The position numbers were made by a program, and so were the translations under genes. Below are positions 27,489 through 36,478 of a stretch of 64,000 bases of DNA, piece by piece; the stretch's first letter is position 1, and each line of letters starts with the position of its first letter. The notes under the pieces are model-generated. The model was not told where the DNA came from, searched no databases, and saw only the letters and a program-made list of their open reading frames with translations. The stretch spans positions 868,001 through 932,000 of the forward strand of contig NZ_CP015412.1 in NCBI RefSeq assembly GCF_001750165.1. Direction: 5' to 3'. This DNA comes from Pseudoalteromonas luteoviolacea (GTDB taxonomy: Bacteria > Pseudomonadota > Gammaproteobacteria > Enterobacterales > Alteromonadaceae).

Positions 27489-28487
27489 ATGAGTATGTTC
27501 AGCTTTTTTTCCAATAAAAAACCTAACAAGGTACCCGTGAGCTTGCCTTTTGGCTTTATGGGTAAAAGCCCGATACAAGCCGATTTTGTGAAGTACCACG
27601 TAGACTCGCGTGAAGCCATCAATATGGATCACTGGCTGCAAGAGGGTTACGCCCATGTGTGCCGCAGTGCGTTGCAAGGCGACAGCCATTTTGACGACCA
27701 ATTGACAACGCTGTTTTTTATTGCCGGTGGTGAGGCTGACAACAGCATGATGGGAGTATTGCAGCCAAGCCAAGACAAAAGCGGCAGGCAGTACCCATTT
27801 AGCTCATTTATTTTGTGTAGTAATGCGGACTTTAAAACGCATCCGGCGTTTTTATTGTATGAACGTTTTAACATTATTCGCTCTTTAATTTTAAATCATG
27901 AGCTGATCAAAAGTGCGAGCTCTTTAGAGATGATGCAAAAAACAGCACATGAGTTACAGCCTTTAGGTGAGATGTGCGATCAGGAATTGGACTTTAATAC
28001 CTCGATGGAAGCGCTAAGAAAGCAACCCATTGAGCGCATCTGGTTTGCACTGGGCTTATCGACTGTTGAGCAGCGCGGTGCACTCATTGAGCAGTTGATG
28101 CATGCACTTAAAGGCTTATCGGCGCAGGGCTGCAAACGCAGCCAATTTGGGATCAAGTTACCGATGCCACAATTAGGTGATGACAGCAAGCTGGTCGCCG
28201 CATTTTGGCTGCATTTGATCACCAATACAGTGGCAGATAATCATTGGCAGCCATGGTGCTTTTATAACTTTGGACAGCTCAGCTGCTCAGCGTCTTTGGT
28301 GGTGTATTGCCGACCTGTGCCCGCCTCTTTTTTTGCATCGGTTTGGCTTGATTTAGCAACAGGCTCAACGGTGATGGATTTTACCAAGCTCAATGACAAT
28401 CAGCCGGTATCAAGCAAAGCATTAGAGCTGGCAAAAGCCACCAATATGAGTGTATTTGATACCTTGCGTAGCTGGAGCAAAGTGTAA
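27489..28487 (+). CDS. tagF: T6SS-associated protein TagF (ImpM family)
   Basis: A 332-residue cytoplasmic protein. The N-terminal half carries the TagF motif set: FGFMGKSPIQADFVKY, LQEGYAHVC and GRQYPFSSFI; the C-terminal half is less conserved and ends in a WLDLATGSTVMDF segment. The ATG at 27495 is better spaced from AAAGGA than 27489. In Pseudomonas and Agrobacterium TagF represses T6SS firing after translation and works with the PpkA/PppA/Fha threonine phosphorylation pathway, none of which is in this window. Its stop overlaps the tssA start. Confidence 0.85.
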   Translation: MSMFSFFSNKKPNKVPVSLPFGFMGKSPIQADFVKYHVDSREAINMDHWLQEGYAHVCRSALQGDSHFDDQLTTLFFIAGGEADNSMMGVLQPSQDKSGRQYPFSSFILCSNADFKTHPAFLLYERFNIIRSLILNHELIKSASSLEMMQKTAHELQPLGEMCDQELDFNTSMEALRKQPIERIWFALGLSTVEQRGALIEQLMHALKGLSAQGCKRSQFGIKLPMPQLGDDSKLVAAFWLHLITNTVADNHWQPWCFYNFGQLSCSASLVVYCRPVPASFFASVWLDLATGSTVMDFTKLNDNQPVSSKALELAKATNMSVFDTLRSWSKV

Positions 28488-30049
28488 TGACACAACCACA
28501 TGGTTATCCGTCTTGGCAAGCATGGAGCAGCGCACTTCTGAGCGGATTTGAGCCAGATAAGTGCGGTGAAGATGTGCGCTATGACGATGACTTTAAATGT
28601 GTGAAAGCCTCGTCATCAGGCGCGTCAGAAGTTGATTTTAAAGAGATATTTATCATCTCTAGTAAGTTACTGGCTGAAAAAACCAAAGATTTACGGGTGG
28701 CATCTTATTTGTGTTTAGCAGCCACACAAGAGTTCGGGATCAATGGTTTATTGCCCAGCTTGAGGCTGTTCAATGACTTGGTAAAGCAGTTTGATAATGC
28801 CCTGTACCCTGAAAAGCCGCGAGCGCGGGCATCAGTACATACGTGGTTCTTACAGCAACAGCAGCGTTTGCTCAGTGTGGCGGATAACATTGGCGGCACG
28901 ACCCCTGAGCATTGGCAAACACTCGATGAAATATTGCAAACTTATGCCAAAGAGGTTGTGCCATTTTTAGATGACCAAGCTGGTCCTTTGGCTGATTTAG
29001 GGGCGTGGTGTGAAAAAGGCAGGATCAGTCAGCCGATGCCAAAGCCAGAACCTAAGCCTGAACCAAAACCAGTTACGCAAGCGCAGCCAACGCCTGTCGC
29101 TGAACCTGAGCCTGCGGCGGTAGCTGCCAAGGCGGCAGAGCCTATTGTTGTACCGCCTAAGGTGACAACGCAAGCAATAGACTCAGACAGCGATTATATG
29201 GCGCAGGTTCGCACCTTGTTAAAGCATGACAGAGCGCAGCAAAACTGGCCAAGAGCTATGCACCTAGCCCGCGCAGTGCGCTGGGGCGCATTGGCCTTAC
29301 CGCCTCATGACGATAATTTAAAAACACGCTTGCCCGCACCGCGAGAAACCGCTTTTGCACCAATAAAAAACGCGCTGGCAAACGAAGAATATACCGAAGC
29401 GCTGGCAAAAGCGGAGGCGCTGTTTATGGAAGGTGCCATGCATTTTAATTTGGACTTACAAAAGTTCATCTTGGATGCGTTGGCAGGGCTATCAAAGTCC
29501 ATTTTAAAAGGCTGGTTGGAGCTGCAATTAGCGGCAATTGCGCAGCAATTTCCTAAATTGTTGCAACTTAAATATGAAGACGGCAGTGATTTTTGCAGTG
29601 CGGCAAATCGTGAGCGCATTCAAGAACACGCGCTGTTTCAAGGCGGACAAAGCCAAGACGCTGGCCAGCAGCAGTGGCAGGCGGCGATGAGTGAAGCACA
29701 AAAGCTGGTAGATAATAACGAACTAAAAAAAGCATTGCAGCTGATAGATACCCAGCCGATGAGCACGGCCTTTGATAAAGCTTGTGCACGCCTTCATCAA
29801 GGGCGACTGCTACTGAGAGCCGAACGAGCCAGCTTGGCAGTGCCGATTTTTCAGCAATTGCTGTCAGATATTCAAACCCATCGCCTTGATTTGTGGCAAG
29901 AGGATTTTGCAATGGACGTTTGGCGCTACGCCAAGCAATGCTTTGAGGAGATGTCTCAAACGCAAGGAGATGAATTTGATTTACAAGTGGCTGCCATTGA
30001 ATCGCAGCTATTGGTAACCAAAGTGAGCTCAGCGATCGACTGGGTGTAA
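28487..30049 (+). CDS. tssA: T6SS assembly cap protein TssA
   Basis: A 520-residue cytoplasmic protein. The N-terminal ImpA_N-type domain (about 1-150) includes KTKDLRVASYLCLAATQ, then FNDLVKQFDNALYPE. A proline/glutamate-rich linker of repeated PKPEP units (about 180-225) leads to a C-terminal helical domain of the VasJ type (WPRAMHLARAVRWGAL near 255). Long TssA proteins with such a C-terminus cap the growing sheath or stop it at the far membrane. TAATG overlap with tagF suggests translational coupling. Confidence 0.88.
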   Translation: MTQPHGYPSWQAWSSALLSGFEPDKCGEDVRYDDDFKCVKASSSGASEVDFKEIFIISSKLLAEKTKDLRVASYLCLAATQEFGINGLLPSLRLFNDLVKQFDNALYPEKPRARASVHTWFLQQQQRLLSVADNIGGTTPEHWQTLDEILQTYAKEVVPFLDDQAGPLADLGAWCEKGRISQPMPKPEPKPEPKPVTQAQPTPVAEPEPAAVAAKAAEPIVVPPKVTTQAIDSDSDYMAQVRTLLKHDRAQQNWPRAMHLARAVRWGALALPPHDDNLKTRLPAPRETAFAPIKNALANEEYTEALAKAEALFMEGAMHFNLDLQKFILDALAGLSKSILKGWLELQLAAIAQQFPKLLQLKYEDGSDFCSAANRERIQEHALFQGGQSQDAGQQQWQAAMSEAQKLVDNNELKKALQLIDTQPMSTAFDKACARLHQGRLLLRAERASLAVPIFQQLLSDIQTHRLDLWQEDFAMDVWRYAKQCFEEMSQTQGDEFDLQVAAIESQLLVTKVSSAIDWV

Positions 30050-30107
30050 ATCGATACACGATGACCTTTCTTTATGGAAAGCGTAAAGAGTAACAATAGG
30101 GAAGAGC

Positions 30108-30635
30108 ATGACAGATACATTTCAAAAAGAAATACCCAGAGCGCGGATCAATATCGCGCTAGAGCTGGACACGGATGGCGCCACACAAAAAAGTGAGCTG
30201 CCAATGAAAGTGCTGGTCGTTGGTGACTATTCAAATGGTCAAAACGACGCAGACTTAGCTGAACGTGAACGTATTTCGATCGACAAAAATAACCTCGAAC
30301 AAGTACTCAAAGATATCTCGCCCAAGGCGCAATTTCAGGTGCGCAACCGCATTGCAGGCGATGGCGATATCAGCGTGAACTTAAAGTTTGACGAGTTTAA
30401 ATCTTTTGACCCAGAGCAGGTTGCCGCACAGGTACCTGAGCTCAACAAAATGATGTCGATGCGTAACTTGTTACGGGATTTGAAATCAAACCTATTGGAT
30501 AACTCATCATTGAGAAAAGAGTTAGAGCGCATCTTACAGAGCAAACCTGAACTCGATGAACTCAAGGCGAAATTGGATGAGCTGGCACCGCTTGCCTCTG
30601 AACAAGACAAGCAGCCTAAGCAACCGCAGGAGTAA
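30108..30635 (+). CDS. tssB: T6SS contractile sheath small subunit TssB (VipA)
   Basis: A 175-residue protein. The start FQKEIPRARINIALELDTDG, shortened here to IPRARINIALELDT, and MKVLVVGDYSNGQ are TssB signatures; MMSMRNLLRDLKSNLLD in the C-terminal half is the helix that binds TssC. It polymerises with TssC into the cytoplasmic sheath whose contraction drives the Hcp tube. It is nine bases before tssC. Confidence 0.95.
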   Translation: MTDTFQKEIPRARINIALELDTDGATQKSELPMKVLVVGDYSNGQNDADLAERERISIDKNNLEQVLKDISPKAQFQVRNRIAGDGDISVNLKFDEFKSFDPEQVAAQVPELNKMMSMRNLLRDLKSNLLDNSSLRKELERILQSKPELDELKAKLDELAPLASEQDKQPKQPQE

Positions 30636-30644
30636 GGACACCCT

Positions 30645-32171
30645 ATGAATATGCAAGAAAACCTAAATGTGGCTGCACGCGCAGAAGAAATCGAAGCGGT
30701 TTCTACGTATGAGGCCATTTGTGACTTAGTGGATATTGATCCGGTCGGCAGTGAGATCAGCATAGATACATTCAGAGATGCGAACAACTTGGCTGAAACC
30801 AATACCAATGAGCGTTTAACCGCGGCTATCAACGTCTTTTTAGACATGGCAAGCTCAGATGGCCAGCAAGTATCCCGCATCGATAAGCTGCTATTGGATG
30901 ATTACATTGCCAAAGTTGACCGCATTATTTCAGAGCAGTTAGATGAGATTTTACACCATGAGAACTTTCAAAAAGTTGAATCGGCATGGCGCTCTTTACG
31001 CTATTTGATTAATCGCTGTCCTAACAACGCCAACGTTAAAGTTGAGCTGTTAGATGTAGACAAAGAAACCTTGCGTGATGACTTTGAAGAGTCCCCAGAT
31101 ACCACACAGTCTGTGTTATACAAACAGGTCTACACGGCTGAATATGACACGCCGGGGGGCGAGCCAATTTCAACCATGGTGTCTAACTTTGAATTTGACT
31201 GCTCGGCACCGGATGTCTCCCTTTTACAAGAGATCTCGCGCGTGTCTGCGGCCGCACATTGCCCATTTTTAGCCAGTGTTGGCTCGAAGTTTTTCTTGAA
31301 AGATTCACTGGAAGAAGTCTCTAAGATCCAAGATTTACGCTCTTACATGGAACGTGCTGAGTTCCAGCGCTGGAAAAACTTCAGAGAGTCTGAAGACTCA
31401 CGTTACATCGGCCTTGCGTTCCCGAGATTTTTACTGCGCTTACCCTATGGGGATTTAAACCCAATTCGTAACTTTAATTACCAAGAAGAAGTGACCAGTG
31501 AAGATCATGAGCGTTATTTGTGGGGTAATGCGACATTTGCCTTTGCAGCCAATGTGATCCGCAGCTTCCACGAAAATGGCTGGTCAGTGAACATTCGCGG
31601 GCCGCAATCAGGTGGACGCGTAGAGAATTTACCACTGCATTCATTTGAAGCGGGCCGTGGTCAAGAAACCAAGATCCCAACAGAAGTCCTGATCTCCGAA
31701 ACCAAGGAGCTGGAATTTGCGAATCAGGGCTTCATCCCTCTGAGTTACTATAAAAACTCAGACTTTGCGTGTTTCTTTTCGGCAAACAGCGCGCAAAAGC
31801 CACAAATTTATGAAACGCCAGAAGCCTCTGCAAACGCCCGCATTAACTCACGTTTGCCATACATCTACTTGGTGTCGCGCATTGCCCATTACATGAAAGT
31901 ATTGCAGCGCGAAAACATCGGCTCGAGCAAGCCAAGACATGAGCTTGAGCAGCAGCTCAATGATTGGTTGGGTGCCTTAGTGACTAAGATGAACAACCCT
32001 GATGAGTCGTTGATAGCGACACACCCATTGAAAGATGCTGAGGTCAATGTTGCGGAGATCCCGGGTAACCCAGGCTATTACCGAGTCAGCACTTATGTGG
32101 TGCCGCATTTCCAAGTTGAAGGCATTGATGTACGCCTAGCTCTGGTGGGGCAAATGCCTGGTGAGAAATGA
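30645..32171 (+). CDS. tssC: T6SS contractile sheath large subunit TssC (VipB)
   Basis: A 508-residue protein of standard length. Signatures include FLDMASSDGQQVSRIDKLLLD (seen as SRIDKLLLDDYIAKVD), WRSLRYLINRCP, FLRLPYGDLNPIRNF (LLRLPYGDLNPI), and EVLISETKELEFANQGFIPL in parts. The C-terminus ends in the beta strands that form the outer sheath. It shares its operon with tssB, and the ratio is fixed by their close spacing. A hairpin 32 bases after the stop ends this block. Confidence 0.95.
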   Translation: MNMQENLNVAARAEEIEAVSTYEAICDLVDIDPVGSEISIDTFRDANNLAETNTNERLTAAINVFLDMASSDGQQVSRIDKLLLDDYIAKVDRIISEQLDEILHHENFQKVESAWRSLRYLINRCPNNANVKVELLDVDKETLRDDFEESPDTTQSVLYKQVYTAEYDTPGGEPISTMVSNFEFDCSAPDVSLLQEISRVSAAAHCPFLASVGSKFFLKDSLEEVSKIQDLRSYMERAEFQRWKNFRESEDSRYIGLAFPRFLLRLPYGDLNPIRNFNYQEEVTSEDHERYLWGNATFAFAANVIRSFHENGWSVNIRGPQSGGRVENLPLHSFEAGRGQETKIPTEVLISETKELEFANQGFIPLSYYKNSDFACFFSANSAQKPQIYETPEASANARINSRLPYIYLVSRIAHYMKVLQRENIGSSKPRHELEQQLNDWLGALVTKMNNPDESLIATHPLKDAEVNVAEIPGNPGYYRVSTYVVPHFQVEGIDVRLALVGQMPGEK

Positions 32172-32202
32172 AAACCAGACATGAGTTCAGTGAAGCGTAT
32201 TT

Positions 32203-32222
32203 AAGGCGGGGAAACCTGCCTT
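32203..32222 (+). terminator. Hairpin after tssC, possible weak terminator
   Basis: AAGGCGGG (32203-32210) and CCTGCCTT (32215-32222) pair over 8 bp (one G-U) around a GAAA tetraloop, a very stable arrangement. No T run follows (CTCCTC), so it may act as a 3' stabiliser or partial terminator. The rest of the gap to the next gene (about 32223-32479) is AT-rich and shows nothing else I can support. Confidence 0.45.
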
Positions 32223-32479
32223 CTCCTCAAGTCACCTTAAAAATAAAAGTATGGTTGCTCAAATATAAATAGGTCGGTGATTACGAGGACAGTTTTTGAA
32301 AACCTTAAATAGGTTAGAGGGATAACGAAGAATAGTGATAGGTGTATAAGGCTAAAGCTTTAGATCTTGTACCAAAGGAAAGCAGCTTACAGAAAGCGAC
32401 ACTCTCATGTAGTGCATCATAAGAATGCTAACTCGCACATAAAGAGAATGTTGGAAAGTATTAATAAATGGGTGCCGGA

Positions 32480-32968
32480 ATGAATAAACTTTATTACTTA
32501 TTAGTGTTGTTTTTTTCGCTGAGTTTGTCAGCAGAAACCGTAACACCCGAGATGCTTTTTGCAAAAAATAAATTACAGGAAACAACTATCTCCTATACCA
32601 AGGCAATGGAAACGTGTTTTGAACATACTCCACGAGTTAGGCCAAAACAGCTAGAGGTAGGTGGGCTTGAAACAGAATTAGTTGTAAATGCAGTAAATTA
32701 TTTGCATTACGTGGCACTTAATCATTGCATGAAAGACGAATATATTCGTTTTTTAAGCGCGGTTGAGTTTTATAACTCCCTTGTCAGTAATGATGAAAAA
32801 CTTACCGTTGGAAGTTTTGTCACTGACTCCTTAAAAGAGGAGGTACAAGGGGAATTAGAATTTAAACAGCTGCCAGAAGAGGTCCAGCAGCACTTTTTAC
32901 AGCTGGATGTACTAAAAGTGCCATTTGACGTGGCCACGCTAGTGATGGAATTACGTGGTGATTTGTAA
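32480..32968 (+). CDS. Small exported protein of unknown function inside the T6SS cluster
   Basis: A 162-residue protein from the ATG at 32480; an ATG at 32468 would add four residues in front of the signal peptide. KLYYLLVLFFSLSLSAE is a clear signal peptide, so the mature part is periplasmic or secreted. The mature part is about 145 mostly helical residues with two cysteines (CFEHTP and NHCMKDE) that could form a disulphide, and an acidic C-terminal half. I recognise no family. Its place between tssC and hcp, in a stretch more AT-rich than its neighbours, suggests an accessory insertion, possibly periplasmic immunity. Confidence 0.6.
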   Translation: MNKLYYLLVLFFSLSLSAETVTPEMLFAKNKLQETTISYTKAMETCFEHTPRVRPKQLEVGGLETELVVNAVNYLHYVALNHCMKDEYIRFLSAVEFYNSLVSNDEKLTVGSFVTDSLKEEVQGELEFKQLPEEVQQHFLQLDVLKVPFDVATLVMELRGDL

Positions 32969-33168
32969 AAGAGGTGGATATTACTCTGAGATGCTTGAAA
33001 TCAGCTCAGAGTATGCTTTTCAGTTTGTATAGAAGGGGCATCTGTAAAAGTGATTGTGTATACAAATTCAGAGTTGAGTTATGCCTTATTAGTTTGGACA
33101 CACTGCATATAAAAAGAAGAAATAGCAAGCGGTGATGCGCATGGCTAGCTGCGCTAATTGGTGTATCG

Positions 33169-33561
33169 ATGAATATAAAAGCAGATCATTTTATTTGGAA
33201 AATTATTTGTGTGGTGCAAGTGGCTGTGACCTTGTTTTCAATATACGAAAATCAAAGCTCGGCTTTTTATGAAGCGAGTACTTCATTTATGCAGAGTTTT
33301 CTTTTGGTAACTGACTTTTTAGTCTTAGCTGCAAATATTTTTCTGATTTTACAAGTGCGCGTTCTAAGTCAAAAAGTGTGGCTTTTGATAGTTTTATTGT
33401 GGTGGTTTGTTAATGTTTTTTGTTTATTAAACGAGTTTTACTTGGGCGGTTATACCTCATCTGAAATGTTATTTATGGGGAATATAATTTGGATTTTAAT
33501 TTTATTTTCTTTGCCTGTACTCAAGTATGGCGCTTTTGTAAGTGATACAGCGAAGACATGA
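33169..33561 (+). CDS. Small four-TM membrane protein of unknown function
   Basis: 130 residues with four hydrophobic segments (about 10-25, 40-62, 68-88 and 103-122) and short charged loops. No family is recognised. There is no strong ribosome binding site before the ATG, and base composition is AT-rich compared with the T6SS genes on both sides. Together with the exported protein upstream it interrupts the otherwise continuous T6SS gene order. Immunity or accessory roles are possible, but nothing in the sequence proves a link. Confidence 0.5.
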   Translation: MNIKADHFIWKIICVVQVAVTLFSIYENQSSAFYEASTSFMQSFLLVTDFLVLAANIFLILQVRVLSQKVWLLIVLLWWFVNVFCLLNEFYLGGYTSSEMLFMGNIIWILILFSLPVLKYGAFVSDTAKT

Positions 33562-33648
33562 ATAAAGTTGATTGTATAAGCCATTACAGCTTGGTGTGCG
33601 TTAGGCCGCTAATGAAATAAACGGATTTATAAAGTATTGAAAGATTGC

Positions 33649-33742
33649 CCTGGGTTGGCGGCAACCAACCCAGGACATGTTCCCAAATTGGCATGAAGCG
33701 TGGCGCTTTTTTTGGGATCTAACACAGCCGAGGCGGTGTTAG
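33649..33742 (+). promoter_or_regulatory. Three-hairpin structured leader of hcp
   Basis: Three inverted repeats stand in a row. CCTGGGTTGG with CCAACCCAGG (33649-33674) is a perfect 10-bp stem around CGGCAA. TCCCAAA with TTTGGGA (33681-33717) encloses AAGCG/CGCTT followed by seven T (33707-33713), a small terminator-like hairpin whose T run overlaps the outer right arm. CTAACAC with GTGTTAG (33719-33742) is the third. The second region could switch between terminator and outer stem. The hcp ATG follows 54 bases later behind AAGGAG. Confidence 0.5.
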
Positions 33743-33795
33743 AGCGATGCCATTAATTATCAGGAAACAACTTATATTAAAAGGAGAATATAGAA

Positions 33796-34281
33796 ATGGC
33801 AATTCCAGCGTATTTGTGGTTAAAGGATGACCAAGGGAATGAAGTAAAAGGTTCAGTCACTGTGGCTGAGCGTGAAGGGTCAATTGAAATTTTACACTTT
33901 GACCATGAACTCCGTATCCCAACGGACAATGACACAGGAGAGCTAACAGGGACTCGTAAGCACGAACCTTTCATCATCACAAAAGCTGTGGATGCATCTA
34001 CACCGTATTTGTACAAAGCGTGTTCAAATGGTCAAACACTAAAGCAATTAGAGCTTAAGTGGTACCGTATTGATGACACTGGTACTGAGCGCGAGTATTT
34101 CCGCCACACGCTTGAAGATGTAAAGATCACATCTATTACGCCAACCATGCACAACGTAAAAGATCTGGACAAAGAGCGTTATCCGCATCTTGAAACAGTG
34201 AACATGCGTTATAAGCGTATCACCTGGACTTACCTAGACGGAAACATTGAGTTTTCTGATTCTTGGACTGAGGGTCGTTAA
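33796..34281 (+). CDS. hcp: T6SS tube protein Hcp (TssD)
   Basis: A 161-residue Hcp of standard length. It opens with AIPAYLWLKDDQGNEVKGSV, here AIPAYLWLKDDQG, and contains EGSIEILHFDHEL, KHEPFIITKAVDASTPYL (as HEPFIITKAVD) and the closing ITWTYLDGNIEFSDSW end (ITWTYLDGNIEF). Hexamers stack into the inner tube and can carry small effectors. It has a strong ribosome binding site, its own structured leader and its own terminator, in keeping with the high expression expected of tube protein. Confidence 0.95.
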   Translation: MAIPAYLWLKDDQGNEVKGSVTVAEREGSIEILHFDHELRIPTDNDTGELTGTRKHEPFIITKAVDASTPYLYKACSNGQTLKQLELKWYRIDDTGTEREYFRHTLEDVKITSITPTMHNVKDLDKERYPHLETVNMRYKRITWTYLDGNIEFSDSWTEGR

Positions 34282-34292
34282 GACCACTCATC

Positions 34293-34321
34293 AGAGGCAA
34301 AGCAGTGCTTTGCCTCTTTTT
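34293..34321 (+). terminator. Strong intrinsic terminator after hcp
   Basis: AGAGGCAAAGC (34293-34303) and GCTTTGCCTCT (34307-34317) form a perfect 11-bp stem around AGT, ending in a five-T run (34317-34321). It lies 12 bases after the hcp stop and 24 bases before tssE, so hcp is a separate or highly expressed unit and tssE onwards needs read-through or its own promoter. Confidence 0.88.
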
Positions 34322-34344
34322 AAACAACTCCATGGTGACGCAAT

Positions 34345-34749
34345 ATGGCTTTATTTGATCTGTTGGCGCAGTCTCAACAACAAGCATATAACCCCAATAA
34401 AACAGCGACGCGCTCATTGAGCGTGTGTGAACATCTAACGCAGTTGCTCAATGCACGGCGCGGTGTGTTGGGGCATTTAGAAGATTATGGTTTACCCGAT
34501 GTAGAAGATATTTACGAAGGACTGCCTTATTCACAACATACGTTGGCCAACGAAGTAAAAAAAACCATAGAAAAATACGAGCCACGTATTGCCAATATTG
34601 TTGTACGCCCTGTGGAGATTAAAGAACATAATTGCGTGATCCGCTTTGATATTCGTGCAGAGCTAAAAAGCGGTGAGATCATTCGACTGAATACCCGTTT
34701 TGCATCAGGCGGCAAAGCCGATGTAGATACTCAGATCAAGGACGAATAA
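34345..34749 (+). CDS. tssE: T6SS baseplate protein TssE (gp25-like)
   Basis: A 134-residue protein with the gp25 fold: SVCEHLTQLLNARRGVL near 28-44, EDYGLPDV, IEKYEPRI and a VRPVEI strand, the usual TssE core. The phage gp25 EPR core-bundle signature is present (KYEPRI). It connects the baseplate wedge to the sheath. First gene of the second T6SS block, two bases before tssF. Confidence 0.92.
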   Translation: MALFDLLAQSQQQAYNPNKTATRSLSVCEHLTQLLNARRGVLGHLEDYGLPDVEDIYEGLPYSQHTLANEVKKTIEKYEPRIANIVVRPVEIKEHNCVIRFDIRAELKSGEIIRLNTRFASGGKADVDTQIKDE

Positions 34750-34751
34750 AC

Positions 34752-36476
34752 ATGGATATGCAACAGTATTTTGATGCGCAAATGCGTCTCTTAACACAAG
34801 CTGGCAAGGAGTTCGCTCAGCAATATCCAGAGCATGCGGGGCAGCTTAACATTGATGCGCTCAAAGACCGCGATCCGCATGTTGAGCGCTTATTAGAAGG
34901 CGTTGCCTATATGACGGCATATACGCAAAAGCGCCTTGATGAGTCATTGCCAGAAGTCTCTGAGCAAGTATTGCGACAAGTGTGTCCGCTGATGCTGAGT
35001 AATTATCCGTCCACGACCATTATGCAATTTACCCCTAAGATGACGATGCAAGGGGCCACAACGGTCGAATCGGGTACGCAAATTAGCTCCCATGGGGATA
35101 AAACCACCCCAGTGGTATGCCACTTTACCACATCGACAGATACACCGATTGCCCCGTTTGAAGTCTATGCGGTGGATTATCAGGAGTTTCACAGTGGCGC
35201 CAAATTAAGTTTAAAGCTCAAGCGCTTGGGCCAAGGTGTGGTCAGTGACTATGAGTTAAAATCTTTGCGGTTTTACTTGTGTGGTGACACGCCACTGTGT
35301 GCCAGCTTATATCACCTAATGACCAACGCCAGTGAACACATTGAAGTCAGTTATGGCAGCCACTTTGACAAACTCACCCAGCTGCTCCCTAAGTCATCGG
35401 TGAGCAGTGCCTTTGGTCATGGCGAGTTTGGTATCTTACCCAACAGCGATCAGTGCCATCCGGGCTACGCGCTACTGCTTGATTACTTTAATAGTCGTGA
35501 GCGCTTTTATTTTGTAGAGCTAAACAACTTCCATCTTTTGAAGTTTGACGCCAATCTCAACACCCTCGATATTGAGATCACCAGCCAAGTGAAGCTGCCA
35601 CCTGGGCATAAAGTCAGCCATGAAAATATCATGCTCAACTGTGTGCCCGCAGTCAATTTGTTTGCGTGTGACGCAGAGCCAATGCGCTGCTTAGATAATC
35701 AAACCGAATACCCTATTACCCCAATACAAGAAAAGTCCGCAGAGGCATTTTGCTTTGAGGTCACCGAGCTCAAGGGGAAAAACCGCAGCTCAGGAGAGAG
35801 CGTTGATTTTCAGTCTCGTTATACCAGTGTATTTGAAGACGAGAAGCACCTTTACAGCTTGGTATCCAAAGACACGGGGGGCGCTGCCCCCAAGGTGTAT
35901 GTGCAGATCTCAATGGATGATATTGATGCTGTGCAAACGCTGTCAGCGAGCACCCTTGCACACAATGCCGTGTGGCCAAGGCAACTGTTAAAAGAGGGCG
36001 ACATTCATGTTCCCAAAGCCAATGCCCCTTTTGCGCTGACGATGAAAAATGTGATCCGCCCAAGTAAGATGCTGCACTGTCCCAAGCAGCAAAAACACTG
36101 GCTGTTGATTGGCCTATTGAATATGCGCTTTTCTCAACTTGCCGATCCGATCCAATTAAAAAAACTCTTAGCGCTGTTTGATTGGTCAGGGCGCTCAGAA
36201 AACCAAAGTCGGATCACCAGTATTGTTGATGCCCACTCAAAGCCAATTTCCATGCTGCAAAAAGGGGTGTTTGTGAAAGGGCTGGAAATTCATTTGACCA
36301 TCAATGAAAAGCAGTTTGTGTGCTTGTCAGATGCATATCATTTTTGTGATGTATTGCATCAGTTTTTTAAGCTTTATGCGCCCATTAACGAGTGTTTGCA
36401 AACCAAGGTGACATGCGTACCTAGCTACCACACTTGGTGTTGGCAGATAAGTTCCGGCGAGAGTTATCAGATATAG
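34752..36476 (+). CDS. tssF: T6SS baseplate wedge protein TssF
   Basis: A 574-residue protein of standard length. The N-terminal YFDAQMRLLTQAGKEFAQQYPEHA (YFDAQMRLL and EFAQQYPEHA), DPHVERLLEGVAYMTA and QVCPLMLSNYPSTTIMQF-type segments (LMLSNYPSTT) are TssF signatures; the C-terminal region holds FVKGLEIHLTIN. With TssG it forms the baseplate wedge. Spacing of two bases to both neighbours implies one transcript with translational coupling. Confidence 0.94.
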   Translation: MDMQQYFDAQMRLLTQAGKEFAQQYPEHAGQLNIDALKDRDPHVERLLEGVAYMTAYTQKRLDESLPEVSEQVLRQVCPLMLSNYPSTTIMQFTPKMTMQGATTVESGTQISSHGDKTTPVVCHFTTSTDTPIAPFEVYAVDYQEFHSGAKLSLKLKRLGQGVVSDYELKSLRFYLCGDTPLCASLYHLMTNASEHIEVSYGSHFDKLTQLLPKSSVSSAFGHGEFGILPNSDQCHPGYALLLDYFNSRERFYFVELNNFHLLKFDANLNTLDIEITSQVKLPPGHKVSHENIMLNCVPAVNLFACDAEPMRCLDNQTEYPITPIQEKSAEAFCFEVTELKGKNRSSGESVDFQSRYTSVFEDEKHLYSLVSKDTGGAAPKVYVQISMDDIDAVQTLSASTLAHNAVWPRQLLKEGDIHVPKANAPFALTMKNVIRPSKMLHCPKQQKHWLLIGLLNMRFSQLADPIQLKKLLALFDWSGRSENQSRITSIVDAHSKPISMLQKGVFVKGLEIHLTINEKQFVCLSDAYHFCDVLHQFFKLYAPINECLQTKVTCVPSYHTWCWQISSGESYQI

Positions 36477-36478
36477 CC

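Noticed and set aside
29029..29160. Repeat array in tssA region
   Set aside because: It is a short PKPEP-type proline-rich coding linker, usual between TssA domains, not a CRISPR or tandem repeat locus.
33689..33706. TGGCAT followed by a GGCGC stretch before hcp as a sigma-54 promoter
   Set aside because: The distance between GG and GC is one base too long for a -24/-12 promoter, where spacing is strict.
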